Positions 45,932 through 56,260 are shown, counted from the first letter of the stretch. The stretch is 64,000 nucleotides of DNA from an uncultured Paracoccaceae bacterium (GCA_947495295.1 CANLYJ010000005.1:62001-126000); one strand, 5' to 3'. Translations and numbers: made by a program. Notes: generated by a model from the letters alone, not told the origin.

Positions 45932-46367
45932 TGCATCGCAAAGTCTGGCAGTTTCGCTTTTCAGTGAAATTCTGATCGTGGACCAATTGGCCCGCGCATC
46001 AGTGGCCAAGGTTTTGCCCAAAGGAATGGAACTGTCTCATTTCGCCGTGCTCAACCATCTGGCCCAATCAGGGGAAGAACGGACACCAGCCCAGCTTGCC
46101 AAGACATTCCACCTGACCCGCGGGGCGATGACAAATACGCTGCATAAACTGGAATGGGCGGGCTGGGTACATATCCGGCCCGACTGGGATGATGCGCGGC
46201 GCAAGCTCGTTTCGATCAGCCCATCAGGCCAATCCGCCCGTGATGCGGCACTGGCCGCAATCGCGCCGGTGATCGCTGATGTGGTCAATAAGGTCGGCGA
46301 TGATAAAGTGCGCACCGCCCTGCCTGTTCTGCGCGCGATGCGCCAGAAATTGAACGAACTGGAATAG
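45924..46367 (+). CDS. MarR family transcriptional regulator
   Basis: The 147-residue product has the winged helix of MarR proteins: FAVLNHLAQSGEERTPAQLA, FHLTRGAMTNTLHKLEWAGW and the wing DWDDARRKLVSISPSG. MarR proteins usually repress nearby genes and respond to small phenolic ligands or oxidation. The ATG at 45924 overlaps the preceding gene. It ends one base from the convergent ubiG stop. Confidence 0.85.
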   Translation: MSDASQSLAVSLFSEILIVDQLARASVAKVLPKGMELSHFAVLNHLAQSGEERTPAQLAKTFHLTRGAMTNTLHKLEWAGWVHIRPDWDDARRKLVSISPSGQSARDAALAAIAPVIADVVNKVGDDKVRTALPVLRAMRQKLNELE

Positions 46368-46368
46368 T

Positions 46369-47118
46369 TCAGGTGGGTTTCGTCGAAGCAGTGACATAGT
46401 TCACCGAAAGATCCCGATCCGAGATCGACCATGTAAACCGGGCAAAGTTCAACACAAAACCTTTGCGATCCACCGGCGTCATGCCTGCCTTTTCCAGCAG
46501 GGCGCATAGCTCATCTGGCGTAATAAACTTTGCCCATTCATGCGTACCCTTGGGCAACCAACGCATCACCCATTCCGCCCCGACAATCGCCATGGCAAAG
46601 GATTTTGGGTTCCGGTTGATGGTCGAACAGATATGAATGCCACCCGGTTTCATCAACGCATGACAGGCGTTCAGATAAGCTTGTGGATCGGCCACATGTT
46701 CCACCACTTCCATATTCAAAACAGCATCAAACTGTTCGCCAGCGTCCGCCAATGCCTCTGCCGTGGTGTGGCGGTAATCAATCTGCAATCCCGATTGTTC
46801 GGCATGAATGCGGGCGACGGGAATGTTCCGTTCGGCGGCGTCAGCACCAACAATAGTTGCGCCAAGACGGGCCATGGGTTCGCACAGCAAGCCACCACCA
46901 CATCCGATATCCAGTATCCGCAACCCGTCAAACGGTGCCGGACCAGTCAGGTCGCGGCCAAACTCGGCGGCGATCTGCGAGGTGATGTAATCCAAGCGTA
47001 CTGGATTCATCATATGCAACGGCTTAAACTTGCCATTCAGATCCCACCATTCGGCCGCCATCGCCTCGAATTTAGCAATCTCGGATGGGTCAACGGTATT
47101 GGTCGAAGTGGCGGACAT
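46369..47118 (-). CDS. ubiG: Ubiquinone biosynthesis O-methyltransferase UbiG
   Basis: UbiG makes both O-methylations of ubiquinone synthesis. The 249-residue product has [19 protein letters not shown] at the N-terminus, the SAM motif [27 protein letters not shown] and [20 protein letters not shown]. The combination is diagnostic. It is divergent from the prolyl aminopeptidase gene with 52 bases between. Confidence 0.95.
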   Translation of the reverse strand: MSATSTNTVDPSEIAKFEAMAAEWWDLNGKFKPLHMMNPVRLDYITSQIAAEFGRDLTGPAPFDGLRILDIGCGGGLLCEPMARLGATIVGADAAERNIPVARIHAEQSGLQIDYRHTTAEALADAGEQFDAVLNMEVVEHVADPQAYLNACHALMKPGGIHICSTINRNPKSFAMAIVGAEWVMRWLPKGTHEWAKFITPDELCALLEKAGMTPVDRKGFVLNFARFTWSISDRDLSVNYVTASTKPT

Positions 47119-47170
47119 TTTCAGGCTCCGAATGATGGTCAGGCGTCTCGATACGCGATATAGGACGCAT

Positions 47171-48166
47171 ATGGATAAAGTCGTAGGACAAAAGCGCCCA
47201 GGTGCACATCTTTATCAGCCGATTGATCCGTTTGATCAGCGGATGATCGACATGGGCGATGGGCATCGGATTTACGTCGAACAATGCGGCAATCCTGATG
47301 GGGTGCCGGTTGTTGTGCTGCATGGTGGGCCTGGTGGCGGGTGCAGCCCGGCGATGCGGCGGTATTTCGATCCGAACATCTTTCGAATTGTGCTGTTTGA
47401 TCAGCGCGGCTGCGGGCGGTCACGGCCCCATGCAAGTGTTGAGGCGAATACGACCTGGCATCTGGTCGCTGACATCGAACGGATTCGCGGAACCCTGCAA
47501 ATCGACCGCTGGATCGTGTTCGGCGGCAGCTGGGGCGCGACGCTTGCCCTGATCTATGCGCAGGCGCACCCTGATCAGGTGGCGGCACTGACCCTGCGTG
47601 GCGTTTTCCTGATGACCAAACCGGAACTGGATTGGTTCTATGGCGGTGGTGCAGGGAAGTTCTGGCCGGACCTGTGGGAGAGGTTCACAAACCTGATCCC
47701 GGCAGATGAACAGGATGATCTGATCGCCGCCTATCACAGGCGATTGTTCTCGGGTGATCTGCCGTTGGAAACCCGTTTTGCGCGGGCTTGGGCATCGTGG
47801 GAAAACGCGCTTGCCTCAATCGACAGTGACGGCATCACTGGTGAAAGCCCGGCTGATTACGCGCGGGCTTTTGCGCGGTTGGAAAACCACTATTTCTACA
47901 ATGGCGGCTTCCTGAAAGAGGATCAGCAAATCCTGCATCCGGCCCAAATGGCCAAGATCGCCCAGATACCAGGCGTTATTGTGCAGGGGCGTTATGACAT
48001 GATCTGCCCGCCAACATCCGCCCATACACTGGCAAAAGCCTGGCCAAAATCACGGCTGACTTTCATCGGACGGGCCGGCCACGCCCTGTCAGAGCCGGGG
48101 ATCAGTGCGGAATTGGTGCGCACTATGGACATGATGGGCGCACAAAGGGGCGTTCTCGGACTTTAG
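47171..48166 (+). CDS. pip: Prolyl aminopeptidase
   Basis: The 331-residue product is an alpha/beta hydrolase of the proline iminopeptidase family: [31 protein letters not shown], the nucleophile elbow [10 protein letters not shown], aspartate in GRYDMICPP and histidine in [11 protein letters not shown]. It releases N-terminal proline from peptides in the cytoplasm. ATG 47171 gives the typical N-terminus. The adjacent peptide importer would supply its substrates. Confidence 0.92.
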   Translation: MDKVVGQKRPGAHLYQPIDPFDQRMIDMGDGHRIYVEQCGNPDGVPVVVLHGGPGGGCSPAMRRYFDPNIFRIVLFDQRGCGRSRPHASVEANTTWHLVADIERIRGTLQIDRWIVFGGSWGATLALIYAQAHPDQVAALTLRGVFLMTKPELDWFYGGGAGKFWPDLWERFTNLIPADEQDDLIAAYHRRLFSGDLPLETRFARAWASWENALASIDSDGITGESPADYARAFARLENHYFYNGGFLKEDQQILHPAQMAKIAQIPGVIVQGRYDMICPPTSAHTLAKAWPKSRLTFIGRAGHALSEPGISAELVRTMDMMGAQRGVLGL

Positions 48167-48236
48167 CCGGCCTGAAAGGGTTTACAGATGAAAACATCCC
48201 GTTAATGTTTACCTAACCAACGGGGAACACAAACAT

Positions 48237-49229
48237 TTGGGCAACGTCCTAACGATCATCCTGCAGCGCCTTGCACTGGGCGCGCTGACACTGCTTATCG
48301 TTTCTATCGTGATTTTTGTGGCGGTGAACCTGCTTCCGGGTGACTTTGCGCAGAACATTCTGGGTCAGGGGGCCACGCCAGAGGCGGTCGCCTCAATCCG
48401 AAAAGATCTGGGATTGGACCAACCGCCCGTGACCCGCTATTTCGATTGGCTGGGCGGTGTGTTGCGCGGTGATCTGGGGTCAAGCTTTGCGCAAGCCAAC
48501 TTTGCGAGCTTCACAGGCACGGACTCTGGGGCCAAGACGGTGGCCGATCAAATCGCCCCGCGTTTTGCCAATACGATGTTTCTTGCAATGGTCACGGCGA
48601 TCATCGCGGTGCCCCTATCAATTACGTTGGGCGTGTTGGCCGCACTTTACCGCAATTCGGTGTTTGACCGAGCCGCGAACATCACGACCTTGTCGTCAAT
48701 TTCCAGCCCTGAATTCTTTCTGGCCTATATCCTGATCCTGTTTCTGGCGGTGCTGAACCCGATCTTGCCGTCGCTGTCGAATATCTATGACGGCATGGCA
48801 TTCAGCGAACGCTTGCAAAAATCGCTCCTGCCTGCGCTGACGCTCACGCTTGTGGTGACAGCGCATATGATGCGGATGACCCGCGCGGCGATCATCAACC
48901 TGCTGGCATCGCCCTATATCGAAATGGCGCGGCTCAAGGGCCTGTCGCCGATGCGTGTGATCGTCAAACACGCCCTGCCCAACGCCCTGGCGCCGATCAT
49001 CAACGTGATTGCATTGAACCTGGCCTACCTGATCACCGGCGTTGTCGTGGTCGAGGTGGTGTTCGTCTATCCCGGTATTGGTCAGCTATTTGTGGATAGC
49101 GTGAAAATCCGCGACATCCCTGTCGTGCAGGCCTGCTGCCTGATCTTTGCCGCCGCCTATATCCTGCTGAACCTGACGGCCGACATCATGTCGATCCTGT
49201 CCAACCCACGGCTGAGGCATCCCAAATGA
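48237..49229 (+). CDS. Opp/Dpp-type ABC transporter permease (DppB-like), importer 1
   Basis: The 330-residue product has the first helix of DppB proteins, about six membrane helices, and the EAA loop EMARLKGLSPMRVIVKHALPNA that contacts the ATPase. It starts at TTG 48237, about nine bases after CGGGGAA; the upstream 70 bases hold the likely promoter. It overlaps the next permease gene by four bases. Together with the three downstream genes it forms a complete importer for oligopeptide-like solutes. Confidence 0.88.
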   Translation: MGNVLTIILQRLALGALTLLIVSIVIFVAVNLLPGDFAQNILGQGATPEAVASIRKDLGLDQPPVTRYFDWLGGVLRGDLGSSFAQANFASFTGTDSGAKTVADQIAPRFANTMFLAMVTAIIAVPLSITLGVLAALYRNSVFDRAANITTLSSISSPEFFLAYILILFLAVLNPILPSLSNIYDGMAFSERLQKSLLPALTLTLVVTAHMMRMTRAAIINLLASPYIEMARLKGLSPMRVIVKHALPNALAPIINVIALNLAYLITGVVVVEVVFVYPGIGQLFVDSVKIRDIPVVQACCLIFAAAYILLNLTADIMSILSNPRLRHPK

Positions 49230-50425
49230 TACTATGGATTATCGCCGCATTGGTTGGCATGGGGGCGCTGGCTTGGGGGTTTCGGTTTGCCGGGCAAGCG
49301 GCCACCGGCAACGCACCCAAATTCCGCGATATGCCTTATGGCGTGGCGTATGGATACGTGCTGGGCGCGGTTGTGCTGCTCTGGCTGATCTGGGCCTATA
49401 TGCAAGGGCGCAGTTCTGATCCGGCAATCGCCAACAAGTTCTTTTTCCTGCGCATTGCCATCGAAGGGTTCATCATCTTTGCCATCGCTGCATGGCTGTT
49501 CCGCCTGCTGGGTCGTGCCGTCGGCACCGCGTGGAGCCGCAAGATGTTCCGTTCCATGCCGCTGACCGCGTCATTCGGCATTCTGACAATCCTGATCTAT
49601 GCCATTCTGGCAATCTTTGCCCCGGCTTTTGCGCCCTACGGGCAGGAACAGATCATTCCGGGTGTTGCGGCCAATATCGTGCCCGGCGGCGACGTTGCGC
49701 TGGGCGGTAACCCTGATTTTCCTCTTGGAACTGACCAGATCGGGCGCGATATCATGAGCCGCCTGATTTATGGTGCGCAAAACACCGTTGGCATCGCCTT
49801 TGCCACGACCCTTTTGGCCTTCCTTCTGGGCGGCACGTTCGGGTTTCTGGCGGCGACATTGGGCGGCTGGCTCGATCAGATCCTGTCACGGTTGGTCGAT
49901 GTGCTTATGGCTATCCCGTCGCTGATCTTCGCGCTGCTTTTGATGACCATTGCTAGCGTCTGGGCGCCGCAACTGGGTATCCCGCTGACGGTTTTCATGG
50001 TTGTGATCATCGCGGTGATCGATAGCACACGGGTATTCCGTCTGGCGCGGGCGGTAGGGCAAAACATCGTTGTCATGGATTACATCGAGGCGGCCAAGCT
50101 GCGCGGTGAGGGGCTTGGTTATCTGGTGTTCAAGGAAATCCTGCCCAATGCGACTGCCCCATTGCTTGCTGAATTTGGCCTGCGCTTCTGCTTTGTGTTC
50201 CTGACAATTGCGGCGCTGTCCTTCCTTGGTGTCGGCATTCAGCCGCCCTTGGCTGACTGGGGGACGATGGTGCGCGACCTGGGTGGTTTCGTGAATTACG
50301 CACAATTCGCACCACTGGCTGCAACTGCACCATTGCTGGCTGCGGGGGCCATTGCCCTCCTCACCGTCGCCGTGAATTTCGTGGTGGACTGGATGCTGCA
50401 TAAATCCTCGGGGTTGAAAGAATGA
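49226..50425 (+). CDS. Opp/Dpp-type ABC transporter permease (DppC-like), importer 1
   Basis: The 399-residue product is about 100 residues longer than ordinary DppC proteins because of an N-terminal extension with two or three extra hydrophobic segments (MILWIIAALVGMGALAWGF, YVLGAVVLLWLIWAYMQG, IEGFIIFAIAAWLFRL). The DppC body follows: LGTDQIGRDIMSRLIYGAQN and the EAA loop EAAKLRGEGLGYLVFKEILP. Similar long permeases occur in YejE-like importers. An ATGA overlap couples it to the ATPase gene. Confidence 0.87.
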   Translation: MILWIIAALVGMGALAWGFRFAGQAATGNAPKFRDMPYGVAYGYVLGAVVLLWLIWAYMQGRSSDPAIANKFFFLRIAIEGFIIFAIAAWLFRLLGRAVGTAWSRKMFRSMPLTASFGILTILIYAILAIFAPAFAPYGQEQIIPGVAANIVPGGDVALGGNPDFPLGTDQIGRDIMSRLIYGAQNTVGIAFATTLLAFLLGGTFGFLAATLGGWLDQILSRLVDVLMAIPSLIFALLLMTIASVWAPQLGIPLTVFMVVIIAVIDSTRVFRLARAVGQNIVVMDYIEAAKLRGEGLGYLVFKEILPNATAPLLAEFGLRFCFVFLTIAALSFLGVGIQPPLADWGTMVRDLGGFVNYAQFAPLAATAPLLAAGAIALLTVAVNFVVDWMLHKSSGLKE

Positions 50426-52074
50426 CTGACGAAACCCCCCTTGTTAAAATCCATGGCATCAAGCTCGAGGGCCGCAGTGATGAAGCCTGGAACCCGATCA
50501 TCAACGGCGTTGACCTGACCCTCGCGCGGGGCGAGGTGCTGGGCCTGATCGGCGAATCCGGGGCTGGCAAATCCACGCTGGGTCTGGCGGCGATGGGCTA
50601 CACCCGTGATGGTGTGCGGATCAGCGACGGGACCGTCGAATTTGACGGGATCGACCTGCTGACAGCTTCTGCGGCAACCAAACGTGACCTTCTGGGCAAG
50701 CGGATCGCCTATGTGGCACAATCCGCTGCGGCCAGCTTCAACCCCGCGCACAAACTCATGGACCAGCATGTCGAAGGGCCGGTGCAGCACGGGGTTAATG
50801 ATCGCGGTTCTAGCGAAGAAGACGGGATCGAACTTTACCGCAAATTGCGGCTGCCCAACCCTGACGAGATCGGCTTTCGCTACCCGCATCAGGTTTCTGG
50901 CGGACAGTTGCAGCGGGCGATGACGGCCATGGCGATGTCTTGCCGGCCCGATCTGATTATCTTTGACGAACCGACAACCGCGCTGGATGTGACCACGCAG
51001 ATCGAGGTCTTGGCATCGATTCGCGATATCGTGGAGCAATACAACACCGCCGCGATCTACATCACACATGATCTGGCAGTCGTGGCGCAGATGGCGGACC
51101 GGATCAAGGTGCTGCTGAAAGGGGACGAGGTCGAAACCGCCGACACCCGCACCATGCTGTCGGCACCCACGCAGGAATACACCAAATCGCTCTGGGCGGT
51201 GCGCAGCTTTGAACGCCCGAAAAAACCGGCTGTTTCTGCCGGTGCAGTGCCAGTTGTCAGCGTACAAAACGTCGATGCGGCCTATGGGAAAGTGCCGGTG
51301 CTGTTTGACGTCAGCTTTGACATGCATAGCGGGCGTACCGTTGCCGTTGTGGGCGAAAGCGGATCGGGCAAATCGACAACAGCGCGATGCATCACCGGGC
51401 TTTTGCCACCCACAACAGGGCAAATCACGCTGGATGGTGAGGTGCTGCCAGCGGACTACCGCAAGCGCAGCAAGGACCAGCTACGACAGGTGCAGATGAT
51501 CTATCAGATGGCGGACACCGCGCTAAACCCGCGGATGTCGATCGGGCAGATCATCGCGCGACCTGTGCAGTTCTATCTGGGGCTGACAGGGGCCGCAAAA
51601 CGCAAACGCGTTGATGCGCTCCTGGAACAGATCGAACTGGAACCATCTGAATATTATAACCGGCTGCCGTCAGAGCTGTCGGGCGGACAAAAACAGCGGA
51701 TCGGGATCGCAAGGGCATTGGCCGCCGAACCGAAATTCATCATCTGTGATGAGGTCACATCGGCGCTTGATCAACTTGTCGCCGAAGGCATCCTGCGTCT
51801 ATTGGCGCGGTTGCAGGATGATTTGTCGCTATCCTATATGTTCATCACCCACGATCTGGCGACCGTCCGGGCCATCGCGGACGAGGTTGTTGTGATGAAG
51901 GATGGGCGCGTGATCGAACAAGGCGACAAGGAAGAAATGTTCCGGCCGCCGCATCACGCCTATACCGACCTTTTGCTATCGTCGGTGCCGGAAATGGACC
52001 CGGATTGGCTGACAAATCTGCTGGCTGAACGCGGAGTTGATAACATCGGCGATGCCGCAGTTGATAAGATGTAA
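50422..52074 (+). CDS. Fused double ATP-binding subunit of peptide-type ABC importer 1
   Basis: The 550-residue product carries two complete ATPase domains: GESGAGKSTLGL and VSGGQLQRAMTAMA in the first half, GESGSGKSTTAR and LSGGQKQRIGIARA in the second, with Walker B IIFDEPTTALD and IICDEVTSALD. It thus replaces separate DppD and DppF subunits, as in YejF and GsiA. The domains lack the usual OppD-type C-terminal cysteine motif. Confidence 0.9.
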   Translation: MTDETPLVKIHGIKLEGRSDEAWNPIINGVDLTLARGEVLGLIGESGAGKSTLGLAAMGYTRDGVRISDGTVEFDGIDLLTASAATKRDLLGKRIAYVAQSAAASFNPAHKLMDQHVEGPVQHGVNDRGSSEEDGIELYRKLRLPNPDEIGFRYPHQVSGGQLQRAMTAMAMSCRPDLIIFDEPTTALDVTTQIEVLASIRDIVEQYNTAAIYITHDLAVVAQMADRIKVLLKGDEVETADTRTMLSAPTQEYTKSLWAVRSFERPKKPAVSAGAVPVVSVQNVDAAYGKVPVLFDVSFDMHSGRTVAVVGESGSGKSTTARCITGLLPPTTGQITLDGEVLPADYRKRSKDQLRQVQMIYQMADTALNPRMSIGQIIARPVQFYLGLTGAAKRKRVDALLEQIELEPSEYYNRLPSELSGGQKQRIGIARALAAEPKFIICDEVTSALDQLVAEGILRLLARLQDDLSLSYMFITHDLATVRAIADEVVVMKDGRVIEQGDKEEMFRPPHHAYTDLLLSSVPEMDPDWLTNLLAERGVDNIGDAAVDKM

Positions 52075-52129
52075 AACGAATCAAACGGCATGGACATGCC
52101 GTCAGAAGTGAAACAGGGAGATATTCACG

Positions 52130-53671
52130 ATGAATGGAATTAGTAGACGCGGTCTATTGAAAACAGGTGTGGCGGCAGGTGTGCTCGGCCTGTCTGGCAT
52201 GCCGCTGCGGGCGCAGACGCGCGGTGGCAAGCTGACGGCGGGCCTTTCTGGCGCCAACACGACCGACAGCTGGGATGGCCGGACGCATTCGGATCTTTTC
52301 ATGATTGCATCAGCACATGGGACGGTCTTTGACTGCCTGACCGAAGTCGCAGCCGACGGGTCGCTTAAGGGCGAACTGGCCGAAAGCTGGGAAGCCTCAG
52401 CAGATGCGAAAACCTGGACATTCAATCTGCGTCAGGGCGTGACCTTCCACAATGGCAAGGCTTTTGGCGCCGACGATGTGATCGAGTCGTTGCAGATGCA
52501 TTTGGGCGAAGAATCCAAATCTGCGGCGAAACCCATCGTCGAAGCCATCACCGATATGAAAAAGATCACCGACCATCAGGTTCAGTTCACTCTGGCCGCT
52601 GGCAACGCTGATTTCCCCTATCTGATGTCGGACTATCACATCCTGATGTTCCCTGCCGGTCAGATCGAAGAAGGCATCGCCAATGGCATCGGGACAGGCC
52701 TTTATCAGGTGAAATCCTTCGATCCCGGCGTGCGTATGGTCGCGACCCGCTATGCCGATCACTACAAAGGTGACAGCGCGGGCTTCTTTGATGAGATCGA
52801 ATATATCGCCATCAACGACAACACCGCCCGGATGAACGCGCTGATGACCGGTCAGGTTGACGCGATCAACCGGATCGACTTCAAGACCGAAGCCTTGCTG
52901 CGGGCCAACCCCGCGCTGCGCATTCAGGAAGTCACCGGTAACCAGCATTACAGCTTCCCGATGCTGACCAAGACGGCACCATTTGACGATGTGAATGTGC
53001 GTCGTGCCCTGAAATATGGTATCAACCGTCAGGAAATGGTCGACAAGATCCTGCTGGGTCACGGTCAGGTCGGCAACGACACACCAATTGGACCAGCCAA
53101 CCAGTACTATGCTGGTGATATGGAGCAGCTGGCCTATGACCCGGACAAAGCCAAGTTCCACCTCAAAGAGGCGGGGCTTGATAGCATCGATATCGACCTG
53201 TCTGCATCAAACGCCGCCTTTGAAGGGGCCGTGGACGCCGCACAGCTGTTCCAGGCATCCGCTGCCGCTGGCGGTGTGAATATCAATGTGGTGCAGGAGC
53301 CGGCTGATGGGTATTGGTCGAATGTCTGGCTGAAAAAGCCATTCTGTGCGTGCTACTGGTCCGGTCGGGCTACCGAAGACTGGATGTTCTCAACCGCTTA
53401 CGAGGCTGGTGTGCCATGGAATGACAGCCAGTGGGATCAGCCACGGTTCCAGGAACTGCTGCTTTCCGCACGGGCGGAACTTGATAGCGACAAACGCCGC
53501 GAGCAATATACCGAGATGCAGCAAATCCTGCGTGACGATGGCGGGGTTCTGATCCCGATGTTCGCCAACTACGTACAGGCGGTGAACAACCGGATCAGCT
53601 CACCTGACACTGTGGGCAACCTTTGGCAAATGGATAACGCACGGATGGCCGAACGCTGGTCAGTGGCGTAA
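52130..53671 (+). CDS. Solute-binding protein family 5, importer 1
   Basis: The 513-residue product has a Tat signal, SRRGLLKTGVAAGVLGLSG, and a family 5 peptide-binding fold: LAESWEASADAKTWTFNLRQ, GVTFHNGKAFGADDV and NVRRALKYGINRQEMVDKIL. It binds peptides or similar solutes in the periplasm. It lies last in the importer 1 unit, 55 bases after the ATPase gene, and ends before a strong terminator. Ligand unknown. Confidence 0.9.
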   Translation: MNGISRRGLLKTGVAAGVLGLSGMPLRAQTRGGKLTAGLSGANTTDSWDGRTHSDLFMIASAHGTVFDCLTEVAADGSLKGELAESWEASADAKTWTFNLRQGVTFHNGKAFGADDVIESLQMHLGEESKSAAKPIVEAITDMKKITDHQVQFTLAAGNADFPYLMSDYHILMFPAGQIEEGIANGIGTGLYQVKSFDPGVRMVATRYADHYKGDSAGFFDEIEYIAINDNTARMNALMTGQVDAINRIDFKTEALLRANPALRIQEVTGNQHYSFPMLTKTAPFDDVNVRRALKYGINRQEMVDKILLGHGQVGNDTPIGPANQYYAGDMEQLAYDPDKAKFHLKEAGLDSIDIDLSASNAAFEGAVDAAQLFQASAAAGGVNINVVQEPADGYWSNVWLKKPFCACYWSGRATEDWMFSTAYEAGVPWNDSQWDQPRFQELLLSARAELDSDKRREQYTEMQQILRDDGGVLIPMFANYVQAVNNRISSPDTVGNLWQMDNARMAERWSVA

Positions 53672-53692
53672 GCGATAGCGCAAAACAATCAC

Positions 53693-53722
53693 AAGGCCCC
53701 GCGCACCAGCGGGGCCTTTTTT
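53693..53722 (+). terminator. Intrinsic terminator of importer 1
   Basis: A perfect 10-pair stem, AAGGCCCCGC and GCGGGGCCTT, with loop GCACCA is followed by further T residues to 53722. It lies 21 bases after the binding-protein stop and works on the plus strand only. Confidence 0.9.
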
Positions 53723-53794
53723 GTATCTGGAGTGGGAAGAAACCGCCGGTCATGAACAATGCGGTTGCCCCGTCGTGGTGACATTCATCACGAC

Positions 53795-55390
53795 CTAGAA
53801 ACCGACAGCCTGCCCATCTTTTCTGGGGTCTGACCCGGCGGCGTAGGTGCCGTTTTCCAACCTTGCAATAATCTGTGCGCCCCCGAAACCGAATGCGCTA
53901 TCAGGCTCTTCAACATCGACCAAGTGGCCCATGTCGCTCAGCTTTTGCAATGTCGCATCAGGCAGCGTGGTTTCGCATGCCAGACCAAGACCGCCAGTTA
54001 CACGCCAGCGCGGCGCATCAACAGCCATTTGTACATCCTGATCCCAAAGCTGTGTTCGCAGGGTCATCTGCAAATGCCCCTGTGCCTGCATCGGACCACC
54101 CATGACACCAAAGCTCATTAACGGCTGGCCGTGCCGCGTAAGGAACGCAGGGATGATCGTATGGAAGGGTCGCTTGCCCGGCGCCACAACATTCTGGCTG
54201 CGCGGATCGAGCGAGAAACCGGCACCGCGGTTTTGCAGGCTAATGCCTGTCCCCGGCACAACAACACCCGACCCGAAACCCGCATAGTTGGACTGGATGA
54301 AAGACACCATCATGCCGGACGCATCCGCAGCTGTCAGATAGACCGTGCCGCGCGCGGCAGGCGTGCCGGTCGCGAAATCCGTCGCCCGATCCGGTTGTAT
54401 CAACTTGGCCCGCTCTTGCAGATAGCCGGGATCAAGCATGGCGCCGGGGGTAACGTGGGTCATATGGTCAAGATCGCCGACATAAGCCTCGGTATCCTTC
54501 AACGCCAGTTTCATCGCCTCGATTTGCAGATGCATGGCAAGTGGACCATCGGCATCCAAGTCGCGGATTGGCGTATGATCCAGCATGCCAAGGGCCATCA
54601 GCCCCGCAATCCCCTGACCGTTTGGCGGTATTTCATGCAGCGTGACATCATCGAAACCCTGATCGATTGTGCCGCACCAATCCGCCTGATGTGCGGCCAG
54701 ATCAGACGCGCGCATTGCGGCACCATGATTTTTCGCGAACGCCTCGATCTTTTCGGCAAGCACGCCTTGGTAAAACGCCTGACCGCGACTTTCTGCAATC
54801 AGTTGGAGCGTGCGAGCCATATCGGGACTGCGAAAGATTTCTCCTGCGGTGGGCGCCCGCCCGTCTGGCAGAAAGGCTTCTGCAAACCCGGGCTGGTCAC
54901 CAAAACGCGCACCCGCCAGCGCCCAAAGCTTGGCGATGACCGGGGATACTGGAAAGCCGTTCTGCGCATAGTCAATCGCGGGTTCGAAAAGCGTCTCAAA
55001 CGGTAATTTGCCAAACCGTTCGGACAGTGCGACCCAGCCAGAAACCGCGCCAGGAACCGTGACGCTGTCCCATCCCAGCATAGGGATTGCATCCTGCCCG
55101 GCGAAATACTCCGGCGTCCAGCCTGCGGGGGCCCGGCCCGATGCGTTGAGCCCGTGAAGTTCGGTGCCATCCCACAAGATGCAAAATGCGTCAGAGCCGA
55201 TTCCGTTGCCAGTCGGTTCAACCAGTGGAAGCGTAATGGCAGCCGCAAGGGCGGCATCAACAGCGTTTCCGCCGCGCGCCAGCATTGCAAGACCCGCCTG
55301 TGCGGCAAGAGGCTGGCTGGTGCTGACGATGTTGCGGGCAACAAGGGCAGAGCGCCGGGAAGGATAGTGATGATGCGCGCGCAAATCCAT
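53795..55390 (-). CDS. ggt: Gamma-glutamyltransferase family Ntn-hydrolase
   Basis: The 531-residue product has ARGGNAVDAALAAAITLPLVEP near the N-terminus in two conserved blocks, ASGRAPAG, and the autocleavage site before T349 (RG|TVYLTAADASG), then SFIQSNYAGFGSGVVVPGTG. The family cleaves itself to expose the N-terminal threonine and then transfers or hydrolyses gamma-glutamyl groups. No signal peptide is visible, so it seems cytoplasmic, like YwrD-type members. ATG 55390 follows AAAGGA; ATG 55405 is an alternative. It follows the DUF1028 gene by 17 bases. Confidence 0.88.
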   Translation of the reverse strand: MDLRAHHHYPSRRSALVARNIVSTSQPLAAQAGLAMLARGGNAVDAALAAAITLPLVEPTGNGIGSDAFCILWDGTELHGLNASGRAPAGWTPEYFAGQDAIPMLGWDSVTVPGAVSGWVALSERFGKLPFETLFEPAIDYAQNGFPVSPVIAKLWALAGARFGDQPGFAEAFLPDGRAPTAGEIFRSPDMARTLQLIAESRGQAFYQGVLAEKIEAFAKNHGAAMRASDLAAHQADWCGTIDQGFDDVTLHEIPPNGQGIAGLMALGMLDHTPIRDLDADGPLAMHLQIEAMKLALKDTEAYVGDLDHMTHVTPGAMLDPGYLQERAKLIQPDRATDFATGTPAARGTVYLTAADASGMMVSFIQSNYAGFGSGVVVPGTGISLQNRGAGFSLDPRSQNVVAPGKRPFHTIIPAFLTRHGQPLMSFGVMGGPMQAQGHLQMTLRTQLWDQDVQMAVDAPRWRVTGGLGLACETTLPDATLQKLSDMGHLVDVEEPDSAFGFGGAQIIARLENGTYAAGSDPRKDGQAVGF

Positions 55391-55407
55391 GGCGGGTCCT
55401 TTCATAG

Positions 55408-56157
55408 TCAGGCAAGAGGCGTTGCATGGGATCGGGAGGCGATGCCGTTCTGAGCCATCTCGCGTTCTTTGTCGGCGATGGCTGCGTCGAGTGGTGCGCG
55501 ATCCAGCATGCCAGAGAAGTTTTCGCGTGTCGGCATGGCCGTTCGGAACATCGCAAAGCGTTCTTCCGAGACAGCAATCAACCGCCGCAGTTCGGCCAGT
55601 GGATCGGCATGATCATCGACGCGTAAATCGATTGCCGGATAAGGTTGACCTTCATGCACGACAAGTGCCGCTGACTGACGCCCGCGCTTGTCGCCGCCCG
55701 CATGCTCACCTGCTTCCATTGCGTCCATCAGGCGGGCGACAAACGGATGCCCCGCCGTATCCGACCATGACTGCATCATGGCGTCGACAACTTCCGGACC
55801 GGTGAGCATGTTACCAGCGCAGGACATGTCTTGCGCCTGCCGGTGCCCCGCCCAAGGAACACAGGCGGACCCCGTATGCTGGGCGATCCGTCCGTCCGGG
55901 GCGATCATATGCGCTTGCCTGTTCGCCTGCCCTTTGTCTTGCGCAACAAGATCGGCAAGGATTTTGTCGGGTGCCTCGCCAGTGTTCAGGCGGTGAAGGC
56001 CGTCCAACCCCCAGAGCGGGTTGATAAAGGCCTGACTGGCAAAGGCCGCACGGTCCGAGACGTAGGGCACCATCGCCCCGCAGGCGAAAAACCGGCTGGC
56101 AACGGCGATCCCGATCGCGCCCGTTTCGGTTTCTTTTGCAACAATCGAAAATGTCAT
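55408..56157 (-). CDS. DUF1028 family protein (Ntn-hydrolase-like)
   Basis: The product of about 249 residues begins MTFSIVAKETETGAIGIAVAS, the DUF1028 hallmark, with FFACGAMVPYV, GLDGLHRLNTGEAPDKIL and AGNMLTGPEVVDAM. The family has an Ntn-hydrolase-like fold with no firmly established activity; some members are fused to peptidoglycan-binding domains. ATG 56157 is preferred to 56163 because AAAAGG is then seven bases away. It is the first gene of a pair with ggt and is divergent from importer 2. Confidence 0.85.
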   Translation of the reverse strand: MTFSIVAKETETGAIGIAVASRFFACGAMVPYVSDRAAFASQAFINPLWGLDGLHRLNTGEAPDKILADLVAQDKGQANRQAHMIAPDGRIAQHTGSACVPWAGHRQAQDMSCAGNMLTGPEVVDAMMQSWSDTAGHPFVARLMDAMEAGEHAGGDKRGRQSAALVVHEGQPYPAIDLRVDDHADPLAELRRLIAVSEERFAMFRTAMPTRENFSGMLDRAPLDAAIADKEREMAQNGIASRSHATPLA

Positions 56158-56244
56158 CGTCATGCCTTTTCATGTCGTCACTACTATGCCGGAACCGCTT
56201 GCGGCGCAGTTGAAATTCAGAATGCACAAATTTTAAGCATTATC

Positions 56245-56260
56245 GTTCGCTATAGTGAAC
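56245..56260. promoter_or_regulatory. Candidate operator palindrome between DUF1028-ggt and importer 2
   Basis: GTTCGCTATAGTGAAC is a 16-base palindrome with one mismatched symmetric pair, centred on CTATAG, in the 224-base gap between divergent genes. A related GGTTCGC lies at about 56273. It could be a regulator site acting on both directions; the GntR-type protein encoded at 62072 is a candidate ligand-responsive regulator, but the motif is not a typical FadR-type site. Confidence 0.4.

Noticed and set aside
54131..55006. Open frame of about 291 codons opposite ggt
   Set aside because: It mirrors the codon pattern of ggt and its arginine- and histidine-rich product resembles no family.
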